NCBI RefSeq assembly: GCF_000210075.1
Contig: NC_021017.1
Location: 2,447,498-2,511,497, forward strand
Length of the DNA: 64,000 nt
Direction: 5' to 3'
Source: Bacteroides xylanisolvens XB1A
GTDB taxonomy: Bacteria > Bacteroidota > Bacteroidia > Bacteroidales > Bacteroidaceae
Below, one piece after another: positions 36,341 to 45,884 of the stretch. The notes under the pieces are model-generated. The model was not told the origin of the DNA and made no database searches. It worked only from the letters and a program-made list of their open reading frames with translations. Position numbers and translations under genes: made by a program. Each line of letters starts with the position of its first letter. Position 1 is the first letter of the stretch.

Positions 36341-38401
36341 CTATTTTTCTATTCTGATACGCGCATCAACTGCTACAACGGCCTTTTCTGTTGCTAAGAG
36401 CGGATTTATATCCATTTCTTTGATCTCTGTAGCGAAACGTAGTAAAGTGGACAAACGGACAATAATTTCAGCAAATTTATCTTCGTTGACTCCCTTTTGC
36501 CCACGTGTTCCCTGAATGATTTTATAAGCACGCAAAGAATGAATCATTGAATAAGCTTCTTCGTAAGAAAGCGGAGCCAAACCGGAAGATACATCTTTCA
36601 GCACCTCCACAAAAATACCTCCCAAACCACAAAGTACCACGTGACCGAACTTCTCTTCATATTTTGCGCCAACAAACAGTTCCGTACCTTTCAGCATCGG
36701 CTGTACCATAATTGCTCTTGCATCAGGTATCTGCATCATACGATCGAATTCCAGTGCCAGATGTTGCTCACTTTTAATGTTCAGAACGACACCGCCGACA
36801 TCTGATTTGTGCACAGGACCAACAACCTTGGCAACTACCGGAAATCCGCACCGACGGGCAAAAGCTACTATCTCCTCTTTATTATCGGAAACAAATTCAT
36901 CTACCAACGGAATACCGGCAGCATGCAACAATGCCTGTACATAATTGGGAGCGATATAACCATCCTCCGGAATCGAATCAATAATACGACGAATCCTCGG
37001 AACGTCCACTCCGAACAATTCTATTTCAGGAACTGCCGGTTTAGGAGCATTGACGATACGTGAAAGAGCAGTACCCAGGGTCACTTCGTCTGCAAAATTC
37101 ACATGCCCTTTTGCCAGGAAGGCGGAAACCTCTGCTCCGGCTGTATTAATGGAAGGAAGAATGGGAAAAATCGGTTTCTTGCAAGTCTGCATCTTTTCGT
37201 GAAGCACATCATACATTTCAAACATAGTAACCAATCCCGGAGTTCCGAAGATGGCCATCATGGCGTCTATATTGTCAAGCTTTTCCTCGCAGTAGTCAAT
37301 GCAAAGGCGCAGATGTTCCGGTGTTCCGGTAGCCAGAATATCAATAGGATTTCCGACGGCAGCACCGGGGAATAGTTGGGCTTTTAGTTCCTCGGCTACT
37401 TCTCCCTCCAGCTTAGGCACATTCAGTCCGCCTTTACTCAACGCATCTGTCAGCATCACTCCCGGCCCTCCGGCATGAGTGATAATGGCAAAATTCTTTC
37501 CTTTCAATTCGGGTAAAGTAAACACGCAACCCACAGTAGTCAATTCTTCACGAGAGAAGCAACGCACAATGCCTGCTTTACGGAACAAAGCCTCTACTGC
37601 CGAATCGGAACTGGCGATTGCTCCTGTATGGGAAGATGCCGCCCGGCTTCCGCTCTCCGAACTTCCGGCTTTGATTGCCGCAATCTTGCACCCTTTTCTA
37701 ATCAAAGACGAAGCATGGAATAACAGCCTGTCCGGATTCTGAATACTTTCAATATAGAGTAGTTTCAGATGAGAATCTTTTTCGGGATCGAAGTTCTCAT
37801 CCATAAATTGCAATACATCTTCTACACCGATCTGCTTGGCGTTTCCCACCGACCAGACTGAATTGAACTGCAAACCTTTTGTTACGGCACTTTCGAGAAT
37901 AAATACCGCCGTAGCACCGGAGCTGGAAATCAAGTCCACCCCTTTGGGGTTTAAATTAGGAATGGGCTGGCTGAATACACTATGATGCCATGTATTCATC
38001 AATCCGATGCAATTAGGACCAATCAGTGAAGCGCCGTATTTATTAACTGTTTCCAAAATACGTTCTTCCAACAGCGCCCCTTCGTGGGTTTCTTCACCAA
38101 AACCAGCCGAGAGTATGATAAATGCCCTGGTTTGTTTCTTGCTAGCCAATGTTTCCACCATATCAGGACACATCAAGGCAGGCACAGCCAACACCGCCAG
38201 ATCTGTGTCCGGCAGATCATTCACATCCGCAAAGGCGGGAACTCCCTGCACTTCCTTTTCCTTCGGATTCACCGCCCGAAGTTCTCCCTGATAACCTCCG
38301 TTTATCAAATTCTTTAATATTGCGCCACCCGGCTTATGCACATTATTCGATGCCCCTACTACGACAATACTTTCAGGACGAAGCAACTGGGTTGTTATCA
38401 T
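36341..38401 (-). CDS. NDP-forming acyl-CoA synthetase (acetate-CoA ligase family)
   Basis: Cytoplasmic enzyme that couples acyl-CoA cleavage to ADP or GDP phosphorylation. Domains appear in order: CoA-binding (1-130, SIVVVGASNNVHKPGGAIL), succinyl-CoA-ligase-like flavodoxin domain (about 150-290, LISSSGATAVFIL, with the phospho-His in SSHTGAIASSDSAVEALF near 257), second ligase-like region (to about 440), and ATP-grasp (about 480-686, GFPVVAKVVGPVHKSDVGGV, VLCGLGGIFVEVLKDVS, EIKEMDINPLLA). Alpha and beta subunits are fused, as in the single-chain form, and 686 residues is the normal length. It is a lone gene. Acetyl-CoA or a branched-chain acyl-CoA are possible substrates. A decayed copy of its 3' end is at 29872-30031. 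Confidence 0.93.
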   Translation of the reverse strand: MITTQLLRPESIVVVGASNNVHKPGGAILKNLINGGYQGELRAVNPKEKEVQGVPAFADVNDLPDTDLAVLAVPALMCPDMVETLASKKQTRAFIILSAGFGEETHEGALLEERILETVNKYGASLIGPNCIGLMNTWHHSVFSQPIPNLNPKGVDLISSSGATAVFILESAVTKGLQFNSVWSVGNAKQIGVEDVLQFMDENFDPEKDSHLKLLYIESIQNPDRLLFHASSLIRKGCKIAAIKAGSSESGSRAASSHTGAIASSDSAVEALFRKAGIVRCFSREELTTVGCVFTLPELKGKNFAIITHAGGPGVMLTDALSKGGLNVPKLEGEVAEELKAQLFPGAAVGNPIDILATGTPEHLRLCIDYCEEKLDNIDAMMAIFGTPGLVTMFEMYDVLHEKMQTCKKPIFPILPSINTAGAEVSAFLAKGHVNFADEVTLGTALSRIVNAPKPAVPEIELFGVDVPRIRRIIDSIPEDGYIAPNYVQALLHAAGIPLVDEFVSDNKEEIVAFARRCGFPVVAKVVGPVHKSDVGGVVLNIKSEQHLALEFDRMMQIPDARAIMVQPMLKGTELFVGAKYEEKFGHVVLCGLGGIFVEVLKDVSSGLAPLSYEEAYSMIHSLRAYKIIQGTRGQKGVNEDKFAEIIVRLSTLLRFATEIKEMDINPLLATEKAVVAVDARIRIEK

Positions 38402-38432
38402 ATCATGCTTTGGTTTTCGTTTAACTTAGGTA

Positions 38433-38440
38433 CAAATATA
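38433..38440 (-). promoter_or_regulatory. -7 promoter box of the acyl-CoA synthetase
   Basis: Minus-strand TATATTTG, a full match to TAnnTTTG, 32 bp upstream of the start codon. No clear -33 element. Confidence 0.5.
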
Positions 38441-39250
38441 TTCTTTCTTACGAGAAAAAAGAAAGAAAAAGGGGAGAAATATAGATGGAAATAGATGATA
38501 AAAGAGGAAATGAGCAAGAAATTATATAGATTATACTGACTTATTGAAATGCAAAGCTATAATCTTACCATGTAATTCTTATCATTAGAACAGAATATCA
38601 CTTTATGCAGAAAAAATGGACATAAAACTCATACAGAATCAAAAATATACAAGATGAGTCCGGAGTATATTGGAAAACTTGAAGGATAAGCAAGTTGCAT
38701 AATCCATATTCACACAAAACAGACTTTAAATCATTCGATTCAACATCAAAAAGGCAAAATTCCTAATTTCAGGAGCAGATTATTGCAAATATAAGTTCAA
38801 ATAGAAACAACTCACATGTTACCTATTCGACAGCAACCAGCACAAAACAAGTATTCTAAATACCCTTTTGTCCTTTCGTTTAAAAGCAAGGAAGCACTTC
38901 TCACTGACCAATAAACCGTTTCTTTAAAAGGAACGAAGTCTTCCTTTAAAAGAAATGATTCATGATTCTATCAACAATCATGAATATTCACTCATTTGTA
39001 TTCAAGAAAGATGACTTATTCCGCATATTCATACAGTATTTTATACGTCACTTCTTTTATTAGAATACAGTTTAGATACTCCTAATCTGTTTCAATCTTA
39101 AAAATAGAACATAATAGAAAATATAAAAATACCCCGATACAAATTGGCTATTTTCTAGCCAACTTATATTAGGGTAAAACACTTTCTTTTTACCTGTTTT
39201 TTTATTACGAAACGTTCCTGTTTCATTCTGTGACCACTTTTCAATGAAAT

Positions 39251-39281
39251 AATCTGTGTTAATCCGTGTAATCTGTGGTGA
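39251..39281. repeat. Intergenic repeat with 10-bp period
   Basis: Three near copies of AATCTGTG/AATCCGTG/AATCTGTG follow each other every ~10 bases. This is the widely dispersed 'CTGTGTTAATCCGTG' element, also seen in other Bacteroides intergenic regions. It ends just before the metG promoter. Confidence 0.6.
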
Positions 39282-39289
39282 AAAGTCAT

Positions 39290-39297
39290 TATCTTTG
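39290..39297 (+). promoter_or_regulatory. -7 promoter box of metG
   Basis: TATCTTTG matches TAnnTTTG and lies 40 bp upstream of the metG ATG. Confidence 0.55.
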
Positions 39298-39337
39298 CAC
39301 ATTACAAAGTTGAAAACAACAAAAATCACACTATATA

Positions 39338-41377
39338 ATGGAAAAGAAATTTAAAAGAACCACCGTCACATCGGCACTGCCGTATGCGAACGGTCCTGTC
39401 CATATCGGTCACTTGGCTGGTGTATACGTACCGGCAGATATTTATGTGCGTTATCTGCGTCTGAAAAAAGAAGATGTATTATTCATCGGAGGTTCGGACG
39501 AACACGGGGTACCTATCACGATTCGTGCCAAGAAAGAAGGAATTACTCCGCAGGATGTAGTAGACCGTTATCATTCGCTGATAAAAAAATCATTCGAAGA
39601 ATTCGGTATCTCATTCGACGTGTATAGCCGCACCACTTCGCCGACGCATCACCAATTGGCTTCGGATTTCTTCAAAACATTGTACGATAAAGGCGAATTC
39701 ATCGAGAAAACGTCTGAACAATATTACGACGAGGAAGCAAAAACATTCCTTGCCGACCGTTATATCACCGGAGAATGTCCCCACTGCCATTCCGAAGGCG
39801 CTTACGGCGACCAATGCGAAAAATGCGGAACCTCACTTTCTCCTACGGATCTTATCAACCCGAAAAGTGCTATCAGCGGCAGCAAACCGGTGATGAAAGA
39901 AACCAAACACTGGTATCTTCCTCTCGACAAGCACGAAGGATGGCTGCGCAAATGGATTCTGGAAGATCACAAAGAATGGCGTCCCAACGTATACGGCCAA
40001 TGCAAAAGCTGGCTCGACATGGGACTGCAACCACGTGCCGTGAGCCGTGACCTCGACTGGGGTATCCCTGTTCCCGTAGAAGGAGCAGAAGGAAAAGTGC
40101 TTTATGTATGGTTTGACGCACCTATTGGCTACATATCCAACACCAAAGAACTTCTCCCCGACAGCTGGGAAACATGGTGGAAAGATCCTGAAACCCGCCT
40201 GATCCATTTCATCGGGAAAGACAACATCGTGTTCCACTGCATCGTATTCCCCGCCATGCTGAAAGCAGAAGGCAGCTATATCCTGCCGGACAACGTGCCG
40301 AGCAACGAATTCCTCAACCTCGAAGGAGACAAAATCTCCACTTCCCGCAACTGGGCTGTATGGTTGCACGAATACCTGGCGGACTTCCCCGGCAAACAGG
40401 ACGTACTCCGCTACGTACTGACCGCCAACGCACCGGAAACGAAAGACAACGACTTCACCTGGAAAGACTTCCAGGCACGCAATAATAACGAACTGGTAGC
40501 CGTATACGGTAACTTCGTGAACCGTGCAATGGTATTGACTCAAAAATACTTCGACGGGCGCGTACCTGCACAAGGTGAACTGACCGACTACGACAAGGAA
40601 ACACTGAAAGAATTTGCAGACGTAAAAGCAGAAGTGGAAAAACTGCTCGACGTATTCAAATTCCGCGACGCACAGAAAGAAGCCATGAACCTGGCACGTA
40701 TCGGCAACAAATACCTGGCCGACACCGAACCGTGGAAACTGGCAAAAACAGATATGGAGCGTGTAGGTACCATCCTCAACATCTCCCTGCAACTGGTTGC
40801 CAACCTTGCCATCGCTTTCGATCCGTTCCTGCCGTTCAGCTCGGAAAAACTCCGCAAAATGCTGAACATGAATACTTTCGAATGGTCTGAACTGGGACGT
40901 GACAACCTTCTGCCTGTAGGTCACCAATTGAACAAACCGGAATTATTGTTCGAAAAGATTGAGGACGCTACTATCGAAGCACAAGTACAAAAATTGCTCG
41001 ATACAAAGAAAGCAAACGAAGAAGCCAACTACAAGGCTAATCCTATCCGCCCGAACATCGAATTCGACGACTTCACGAAACTGGATATCCGTGTAGGTAC
41101 CATTCTTGAATGTCAGAAAGTGCCGAAAGCGGATAAATTGCTTCAATTCAAAATCGACGACGGACTGGAAACACGTACTATCGTATCGGGTATTGCCAAG
41201 CATTATCAACCGGAAGAACTGGTAGGCAAACAGGTTTGCTTCATCGCCAACCTTGCTCCGCGCAAACTGAAAGGCATCGTCAGCGAAGGCATGATTCTAA
41301 GTGCCGAAAACAACGACGGCAGTCTGGCAGTTATCATGCCGGGACGTGAGGTGAAGCCGGGTAGCGAAGTAAAATAA
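39338..41377 (+). CDS. metG: Methionyl-tRNA synthetase
   Basis: Charges tRNA-Met in the cytoplasm. The class I HIGH motif is present in [10 protein letters not shown] (about 20-29). A zinc knuckle follows in the connective region ([18 protein letters not shown], about 147-164). The KMSKS-loop equivalent is [11 protein letters not shown] (about 332). The anticodon-binding helical domain is followed by a C-terminal EMAP/OB-fold tRNA-binding domain ([20 protein letters not shown] ... [17 protein letters not shown]). 679 residues with the dimerisation-type C-terminus is standard for Bacteroidota. Codon use is more G/C-rich at third positions than the PUL genes, as expected of a core gene. It is followed by an attenuator-like hairpin before the flippase gene. 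Confidence 0.98.
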   Translation: MEKKFKRTTVTSALPYANGPVHIGHLAGVYVPADIYVRYLRLKKEDVLFIGGSDEHGVPITIRAKKEGITPQDVVDRYHSLIKKSFEEFGISFDVYSRTTSPTHHQLASDFFKTLYDKGEFIEKTSEQYYDEEAKTFLADRYITGECPHCHSEGAYGDQCEKCGTSLSPTDLINPKSAISGSKPVMKETKHWYLPLDKHEGWLRKWILEDHKEWRPNVYGQCKSWLDMGLQPRAVSRDLDWGIPVPVEGAEGKVLYVWFDAPIGYISNTKELLPDSWETWWKDPETRLIHFIGKDNIVFHCIVFPAMLKAEGSYILPDNVPSNEFLNLEGDKISTSRNWAVWLHEYLADFPGKQDVLRYVLTANAPETKDNDFTWKDFQARNNNELVAVYGNFVNRAMVLTQKYFDGRVPAQGELTDYDKETLKEFADVKAEVEKLLDVFKFRDAQKEAMNLARIGNKYLADTEPWKLAKTDMERVGTILNISLQLVANLAIAFDPFLPFSSEKLRKMLNMNTFEWSELGRDNLLPVGHQLNKPELLFEKIEDATIEAQVQKLLDTKKANEEANYKANPIRPNIEFDDFTKLDIRVGTILECQKVPKADKLLQFKIDDGLETRTIVSGIAKHYQPEELVGKQVCFIANLAPRKLKGIVSEGMILSAENNDGSLAVIMPGREVKPGSEVK

Positions 41378-41393
41378 TAAAACTTAAATAGGG

Positions 41394-41436
41394 AATACAT
41401 GAAAAGCTATCATTGCGCATAGCCTTTTCATGTATT
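41394..41436 (+). terminator. Hairpin between metG and the glycan cluster
   Basis: AATACATGAAAAGCTAT (41394-41410) pairs with ATAGCCTTTTCATGTATT (41419-41436), with one bulged C. It is followed by a short run CTTTGC, not a long T-tract. It is a likely metG terminator, perhaps partial. Confidence 0.65.
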
Positions 41437-41449
41437 CTTTGCAAATAAC

Positions 41450-42907
41450 ATGAGCGAGAATCAGTCACTAAAAGAAAAGACAGCCAAAGGACTATTTTGG
41501 GGAGGATTCAGCAACGGCATACAGCAGTTGTTAAACCTGCTTTTCGGAATATTCCTCGCACGGTTGCTCACTCCGGCAGACTATGGAATGGTGGGAATGT
41601 TGGCTATCTTCTCCCTCATTGCCAGTTCGATACAGGAGAGCGGTTTCACAGCCGCCCTTGTCAACAAGAAGGAAGTGACACATAACGATTACAATGCTGT
41701 CTTCTGGTTCAATGCAGCCATCAGCTTATCCTTGTATCTGCTGTTATTCCTGTGCGCACCGCTCATTGCCGATTTTTACCATACTCCCGAACTGACACCG
41801 CTGGCACGTTATTCCTTCATCGGATTCTTCATAGCCAGCCTGGGAATATCCCACAGTGCCTATCTTCTGCGAAACCTGATGGTGAAACAGCGGGCCCTGT
41901 CTTCCGTTATCGGGCTTACCGTATCCGGAATCACCGGAGTCACTCTTGCCTACTTCGGTTTCTCTTATTGGGGTATTGCCACGCAAAGCATCGTTTATGT
42001 AGCCGTCAACACAGCCTGTTACTGGCATTTCACCCGTTGGCGACCGAGCTTGCAATTCAATTTCACCCCGATTAAGGAAATGTTCGGATTCAGCGGAAAG
42101 CTATTGGTAACCAATGTATTCAATCACATCAACAACAACCTGTTCTCTGTGATACTGGGTAAGTTCTACACCGAAAAGGAAGTAGGATATTACAACCAGG
42201 CCAATAAATGGTGCGGCATGGGACAGCTCTTTATATCCGGCATGATAAACGGAGTGGCGCAACCGGTACTCACCAAAGTGTCGGACGACCTTGAACGGCA
42301 AAAACGGGTATTCCGCAAAATGCTGCGTTTCACCGCTTTCATCTCGTTTCCCGCCATGCTCGGACTGGGAATCGTATCAGAAGAACTGATTACCATCACC
42401 ATCACCGACAAGTGGTATTCCAGCATATCCATCATGCAGATTCTGTGTATCAGCGGAGCCTTCACTCCCATCGCATACCTCTATCAGCAACTCATCATCA
42501 GCAAAGGAAAATCCCGCATCTATATGTGGAACACCATAGCGCTCGGCATTATTCTACTGTCAGGCGTTCTGTTAGTCCATTCACACGGGATCTATGCCAT
42601 GCTCGCCGTCTATGTATCCACCAATATACTGTGGCTACTGACGTGGCACTACTTCGTATGGCAAGAAATCGGACTAAAGCTGCGCCATGCACTGATAGAC
42701 ATACTTCCATACGCTGTCATTGCCGCCACCGTTATGGTAATCACCTATTATTCCACCCGCTCCATCGAGAATATCTATCTCCGCCTGGCAAGCAAGATAG
42801 TGCTCGCAGCAGCACTCTACGTAGCCGCCATGTGGGGCAGCCGTTCGGTCACCTTTAAAGAAAGCATCCAGTATTTCATCAAAAAGAAGACACATGAACC
42901 CCAATGA
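41450..42907 (+). CDS. Oligosaccharide flippase, MOP superfamily (Wzx-like)
   Basis: Polytopic inner-membrane protein of 485 residues with 12-14 hydrophobic segments. It flips lipid-linked glycan units to the periplasmic face. The N-terminus LKEKTAKGLFWGGFSNGIQQ followed by ARLLTPADYGMVGMLAIF is the typical start of the WzxC-like polysaccharide-transport group, and the AALVNKKEV with a following NAVFWFN also matches. Its C-terminus overlaps the next gene by 14 bp. First member of a compact plus-strand surface-glycan cluster. Confidence 0.93.
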   Translation: MSENQSLKEKTAKGLFWGGFSNGIQQLLNLLFGIFLARLLTPADYGMVGMLAIFSLIASSIQESGFTAALVNKKEVTHNDYNAVFWFNAAISLSLYLLLFLCAPLIADFYHTPELTPLARYSFIGFFIASLGISHSAYLLRNLMVKQRALSSVIGLTVSGITGVTLAYFGFSYWGIATQSIVYVAVNTACYWHFTRWRPSLQFNFTPIKEMFGFSGKLLVTNVFNHINNNLFSVILGKFYTEKEVGYYNQANKWCGMGQLFISGMINGVAQPVLTKVSDDLERQKRVFRKMLRFTAFISFPAMLGLGIVSEELITITITDKWYSSISIMQILCISGAFTPIAYLYQQLIISKGKSRIYMWNTIALGIILLSGVLLVHSHGIYAMLAVYVSTNILWLLTWHYFVWQEIGLKLRHALIDILPYAVIAATVMVITYYSTRSIENIYLRLASKIVLAAALYVAAMWGSRSVTFKESIQYFIKKKTHEPQ

Positions 42908-43946
42908 TCTTGCCACCAAATACCGCCTTCTGAATAATTCTTTCAAAAAGACGATGATCTATCACATAGGTATAGACGCCGGATTCTTTACCGAATATAC
43001 CTATATGCTCCATGCAATGCTCTATTGCCTGCAACACAAAATACAGTTCAAGCTTTACTCCGACGACGCTAACTTCGGATGGGGAAAAGGCTGGGAAGAC
43101 TGTTTCGCACCTTTCTGCGAGCAAGTGCACGAACCGTTTCACCACACCTACAACACCCATCGCCTGCCTTCATGGCAAGCATTGATGCAAGACAAAAAAC
43201 TATCTAAAACGAAGTTACTGAAATGGAAACTGAAAGTAACCTGCAAGAACATCATCGGAAAAGCCCTTGCTTTCTTCACGTATGGTAAACCGGTGTTGCT
43301 CAACTTCCAAGTGACGTTCAACCCCAACCAGCGCTTCCATATCCTCGAACTGGGAATAGACGGTGACTACCTCCACACCTTCCAAAAACTGACGGAAATC
43401 ACCTGGAAACTCAACGACACCACCGCACAGGAATGTCGCCAATTTGCCGCCACCCTGCAACTTCCGCCTCAATACGCAGGATGCCAGATACGCGGAGGAG
43501 ACAAGATAACCGAAACCAACCTGCTGCCACCGGAACACTACATACGCCTCATCAAAGAAAAAACAGCCATCCGCGACGTCTTTGTATTGACCGACGACTA
43601 CCGCCTCTTCGAGCAAGTGCAAACCCTTGCCCCGGACATACACTGGTACACCCTTTGCAGCCCCAACGAGCAAGGATACGTCAACAGCGCCTTCACACAG
43701 ACCACCAAAGAACTGAAACAGAAGCAAATGGCACGTTTCCTCTGCTCGATACAGCTATTGATGGATGCTTCCGTCTTTATAGGAAGTATCACCACCGGTC
43801 CCAGCCTGTTCCTGTTGAAGAAGTTCTATCCGGAGATCAATCCGGCAGACTGTCTGCTCAAGGACTTTCCGCAAGCATCCGTCCTCCCCATTCCGGGACG
43901 TGGGCGAGTGGCCACCAAATTTATGCAAGGAAACTTAAAGTTATAG
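42894..43946 (+). CDS. Glycosyltransferase, fucosyltransferase-like fold
   Basis: 350 residues, no membrane segment. The stretch YAGCQIRGGDKITETN (about 197-212) resembles the GDP-fucose-binding HxRRxDK-type motif of GT23/GT11/O-FucT enzymes, and VFIGSITTGPSLFLLKKFY resembles their later conserved loop. The N-terminus has YHIGIDAGFFTEYTYMLHAM. A role as a cytoplasmic transferase in O-antigen or capsule-type glycan assembly follows from its position between flippase and LicD. The donor sugar is not certain. The ATG at 42894 overlaps the flippase end; a second Met at 42954 (MIYHIGIDAG) is equally plausible. I rate the fold assignment as moderate. Confidence 0.65.
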   Translation: MNPNDLATKYRLLNNSFKKTMIYHIGIDAGFFTEYTYMLHAMLYCLQHKIQFKLYSDDANFGWGKGWEDCFAPFCEQVHEPFHHTYNTHRLPSWQALMQDKKLSKTKLLKWKLKVTCKNIIGKALAFFTYGKPVLLNFQVTFNPNQRFHILELGIDGDYLHTFQKLTEITWKLNDTTAQECRQFAATLQLPPQYAGCQIRGGDKITETNLLPPEHYIRLIKEKTAIRDVFVLTDDYRLFEQVQTLAPDIHWYTLCSPNEQGYVNSAFTQTTKELKQKQMARFLCSIQLLMDASVFIGSITTGPSLFLLKKFYPEINPADCLLKDFPQASVLPIPGRGRVATKFMQGNLKL

Positions 43947-43966
43947 TAACTTAGCAATATAATTAC

Positions 43967-43974
43967 TACATTTG
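43967..43974 (+). promoter_or_regulatory. Internal -7 promoter box before licD-like gene
   Basis: TACATTTG, a full match to TAnnTTTG, 28 bp upstream of the LicD-family start in the only real gap of the cluster (55 bp). A second transcript starting here is likely. Confidence 0.5.
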
Positions 43975-44001
43975 CAAGACAACGTGCATTAACCATTTCC
44001 G

Positions 44002-44865
44002 ATGAACAAGAAATATACAGCCGAAGAGCTTGATTTATTACATGCCGAACTTTACGACATATTGGGAGAAACCATCCGGGTGTGTCAGAAGCACGATATT
44101 CCCTATTTTGTGATAGGCGGCACAGCCATCGGCGCACTCTACGATCAGGGAATTCTCCCCTGGGATGATGATATAGACATCGGCATGACGCGGGAGAATT
44201 ACAACAAATTCTTAAAAGTAGCACCCGGAGAACTGGGTCCTTCCTACTTCCTTTCATGGATAGAGACAGACCCTCACACCCCCTATTACTACGCGAAGGT
44301 TAAGAAAAACAACACCCTTTTCGTAGAAGAAATGTTCAAGAACGTCCCGATGCATCCGGGCATCTTTGTAGATATCTTCCCGTTCGACAGGATTCCCGAC
44401 AACAAACTGTTGCGGCAAATGCAATCCGGCATACTCGGCTTCCTCAAATGCTGCCTGATGGGAAAAGAGATATGGATGTGGAAACACTTCGGCAAATGTG
44501 AAATAGAGAACCCTACAAACCGGGGAGCCTTCTCCTGTCTCCTGAACAGAATAGTCGACTCTCTTTTCTCTAAAAAAGCAATTTACCGGATGCTAGTATC
44601 CGTGCAAAGCTGTTTCAACTCACGAAACACCCGCTACTACAACAACGTCATGGCAACCGCCGACCACGTGACCGTAGAAAGCCTCCGCCACCTGCAACCG
44701 GTGAAATTCGGTCCCCTCACCGTGACCACTCCCGATGACCTGGAAGGGTTCCTGCGATACAACTACCCGACCTTGCATCGATTTACCAAGGAAGAACAGG
44801 AGAAAGTGAACAACCACTATCCTGCCGCCCTGTCATTCAGTACAACCCCAAAACAAGAACTATGA
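44002..44865 (+). CDS. LicD-family phosphotransferase
   Basis: LicD proteins attach phosphorylcholine or related phospho-groups to surface sugars. The nucleotidyltransferase-like core is clear: YFVIGGTAIGALYDQG then ILPWDDDIDIGMTRENY (about 33-65) with the metal-binding Asp cluster. HPGIFVDIFPFDRIPDN (about 115) is the second family signature. 287 residues is normal. The end overlaps the next start by ATGA. The exact group transferred (phosphorylcholine, phosphoethanolamine or another) cannot be read from sequence; no choline-kinase or uptake gene is nearby. Confidence 0.9.
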   Translation: MNKKYTAEELDLLHAELYDILGETIRVCQKHDIPYFVIGGTAIGALYDQGILPWDDDIDIGMTRENYNKFLKVAPGELGPSYFLSWIETDPHTPYYYAKVKKNNTLFVEEMFKNVPMHPGIFVDIFPFDRIPDNKLLRQMQSGILGFLKCCLMGKEIWMWKHFGKCEIENPTNRGAFSCLLNRIVDSLFSKKAIYRMLVSVQSCFNSRNTRYYNNVMATADHVTVESLRHLQPVKFGPLTVTTPDDLEGFLRYNYPTLHRFTKEEQEKVNNHYPAALSFSTTPKQEL

Positions 44866-45884
44866 ATATGAAATCCGCTTTAGTAGACGTCCCGGTACTT
44901 ATCCTGTTCTTCAACCGCCCGCAACAACTGTCGCAAGTGTTCGAGCAAGTGAAGAAAGCACGTCCGTCCCGGCTCTTCCTCTATCAGGACGGAGCACGAA
45001 ACGAGCGCGATTTGCCCGGAATAGAAGCCTGCCGTGAAATCGTATCACAGATAGACTGGGAATGTGAAGTAGAACAGCTTTATCAGGAAAAGAATTTCGG
45101 CTGTGACCCTTCAGAATACATTTCGCAAAAATGGGCCTTCTCCAAAGTCGACAAGTGCATCGTATTGGAAGACGACGATGTGCCCTCCGTCTCCTTTTTC
45201 CAATTCTGCAAGGAGATGCTGGATAAATACGAACACGACACCCGCATCAGCATGATTGCCGGATTCAACCCCGAAGAAATCACCCAGGATATGCCATCCG
45301 ACTATTTCTTCGCCACCACCTTTTCCATCTGGGGATGGGCGAGCTGGAAACGGGTAGTCGACCAATGGGACGAGTTTTACAGTTTCCTGGACGACTCCTT
45401 CAACATGCAGCAGCTTGAGCAACTCATCAAGGAACGCAAATTCCGGAGCGACTTTATCTATATGTGCCAGCGTCACCGGGAACAGCAGAAAGCCTTTTAT
45501 GAAACCATCTTCCACGCCTCTATCCTGTTCAACTCCGGACTAAGCATCGTGCCTACCCGCAACATGATAAACAACCTCGGAGCAACGGCAGATTCCACCC
45601 ATTTTGCCGGCTCGGTCCACACCCTGCCCAAGGGCTATCGCCGCATCTTCACCATGAAGCGTTACGAGGTGGACTTTCCGCTGCGGCATCCCCGCTACGT
45701 CATTGAAAACGTAGCCTACAAAGAGAAGGTTTACCGCATCATGGGCTGGGATCATCCATGGATCAAGATAGGGCGTTCGTTCGAAGAACTGTTCCTCAAC
45801 CTGAAATACGGTAATTTCTCCATCATTACGAAAGCTGTCAAAAACCGAATAAACAAATGGCTGAAAAGAAACAAGCACCACTAA
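44862..45884 (+). CDS. Glycosyltransferase, GT-A fold
   Basis: Begins with the GT-A pattern VPVLILFFNRPQQLSQVFEQ, then RLFLYQDGARNE. The DXD-type metal site is EDDDVPS near residue 107 (IVLEDDDVPSVSFFQFC), followed by IWGWASWKRVVDQWDEF, a tract common in GNT-I-like (GT13-related) bacterial enzymes. 340 residues, soluble. Start codon overlaps the LicD stop (ATGA). It probably adds one sugar to the cluster's glycan. Confidence 0.82.
   Translation: MNMKSALVDVPVLILFFNRPQQLSQVFEQVKKARPSRLFLYQDGARNERDLPGIEACREIVSQIDWECEVEQLYQEKNFGCDPSEYISQKWAFSKVDKCIVLEDDDVPSVSFFQFCKEMLDKYEHDTRISMIAGFNPEEITQDMPSDYFFATTFSIWGWASWKRVVDQWDEFYSFLDDSFNMQQLEQLIKERKFRSDFIYMCQRHREQQKAFYETIFHASILFNSGLSIVPTRNMINNLGATADSTHFAGSVHTLPKGYRRIFTMKRYEVDFPLRHPRYVIENVAYKEKVYRIMGWDHPWIKIGRSFEELFLNLKYGNFSIITKAVKNRINKWLKRNKHH

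Larger units (their letters stand above)
38402..39337. other. Long gene-free region upstream of metG
   Basis: About 935 bp between divergent genes. It holds the acyl-CoA-synthetase -7 box (38433-38440), a 10-bp hairpin ATTCATGATT/AATCATGAAT at 38958-38985, three TTTAAAAG words between 38880 and 38952, an intergenic repeat at 39251-39281 and the metG -7 box. I found no gene. An 85-codon minus-strand frame at 39072-39329 is translated repeat. Confidence 0.6.

Noticed and set aside
38958..38985. 10-bp AT-rich hairpin as a terminator or small RNA
   Set aside because: No T-run, no promoter box in front, and pairing this short and AT-rich is expected by chance in 900 bp.
39072..39329. 85-codon minus-strand frame with PQITRINTDYF
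   Set aside because: The peptide is a translation of the dispersed CTGTGTTAATCCGTG repeat; such frames are a known annotation artefact.
39833..40927. 364-codon antisense frame inside metG
   Set aside because: Long antisense frame caused by the biased codons of metG; rich in Phe, Val and Gln without any domain.
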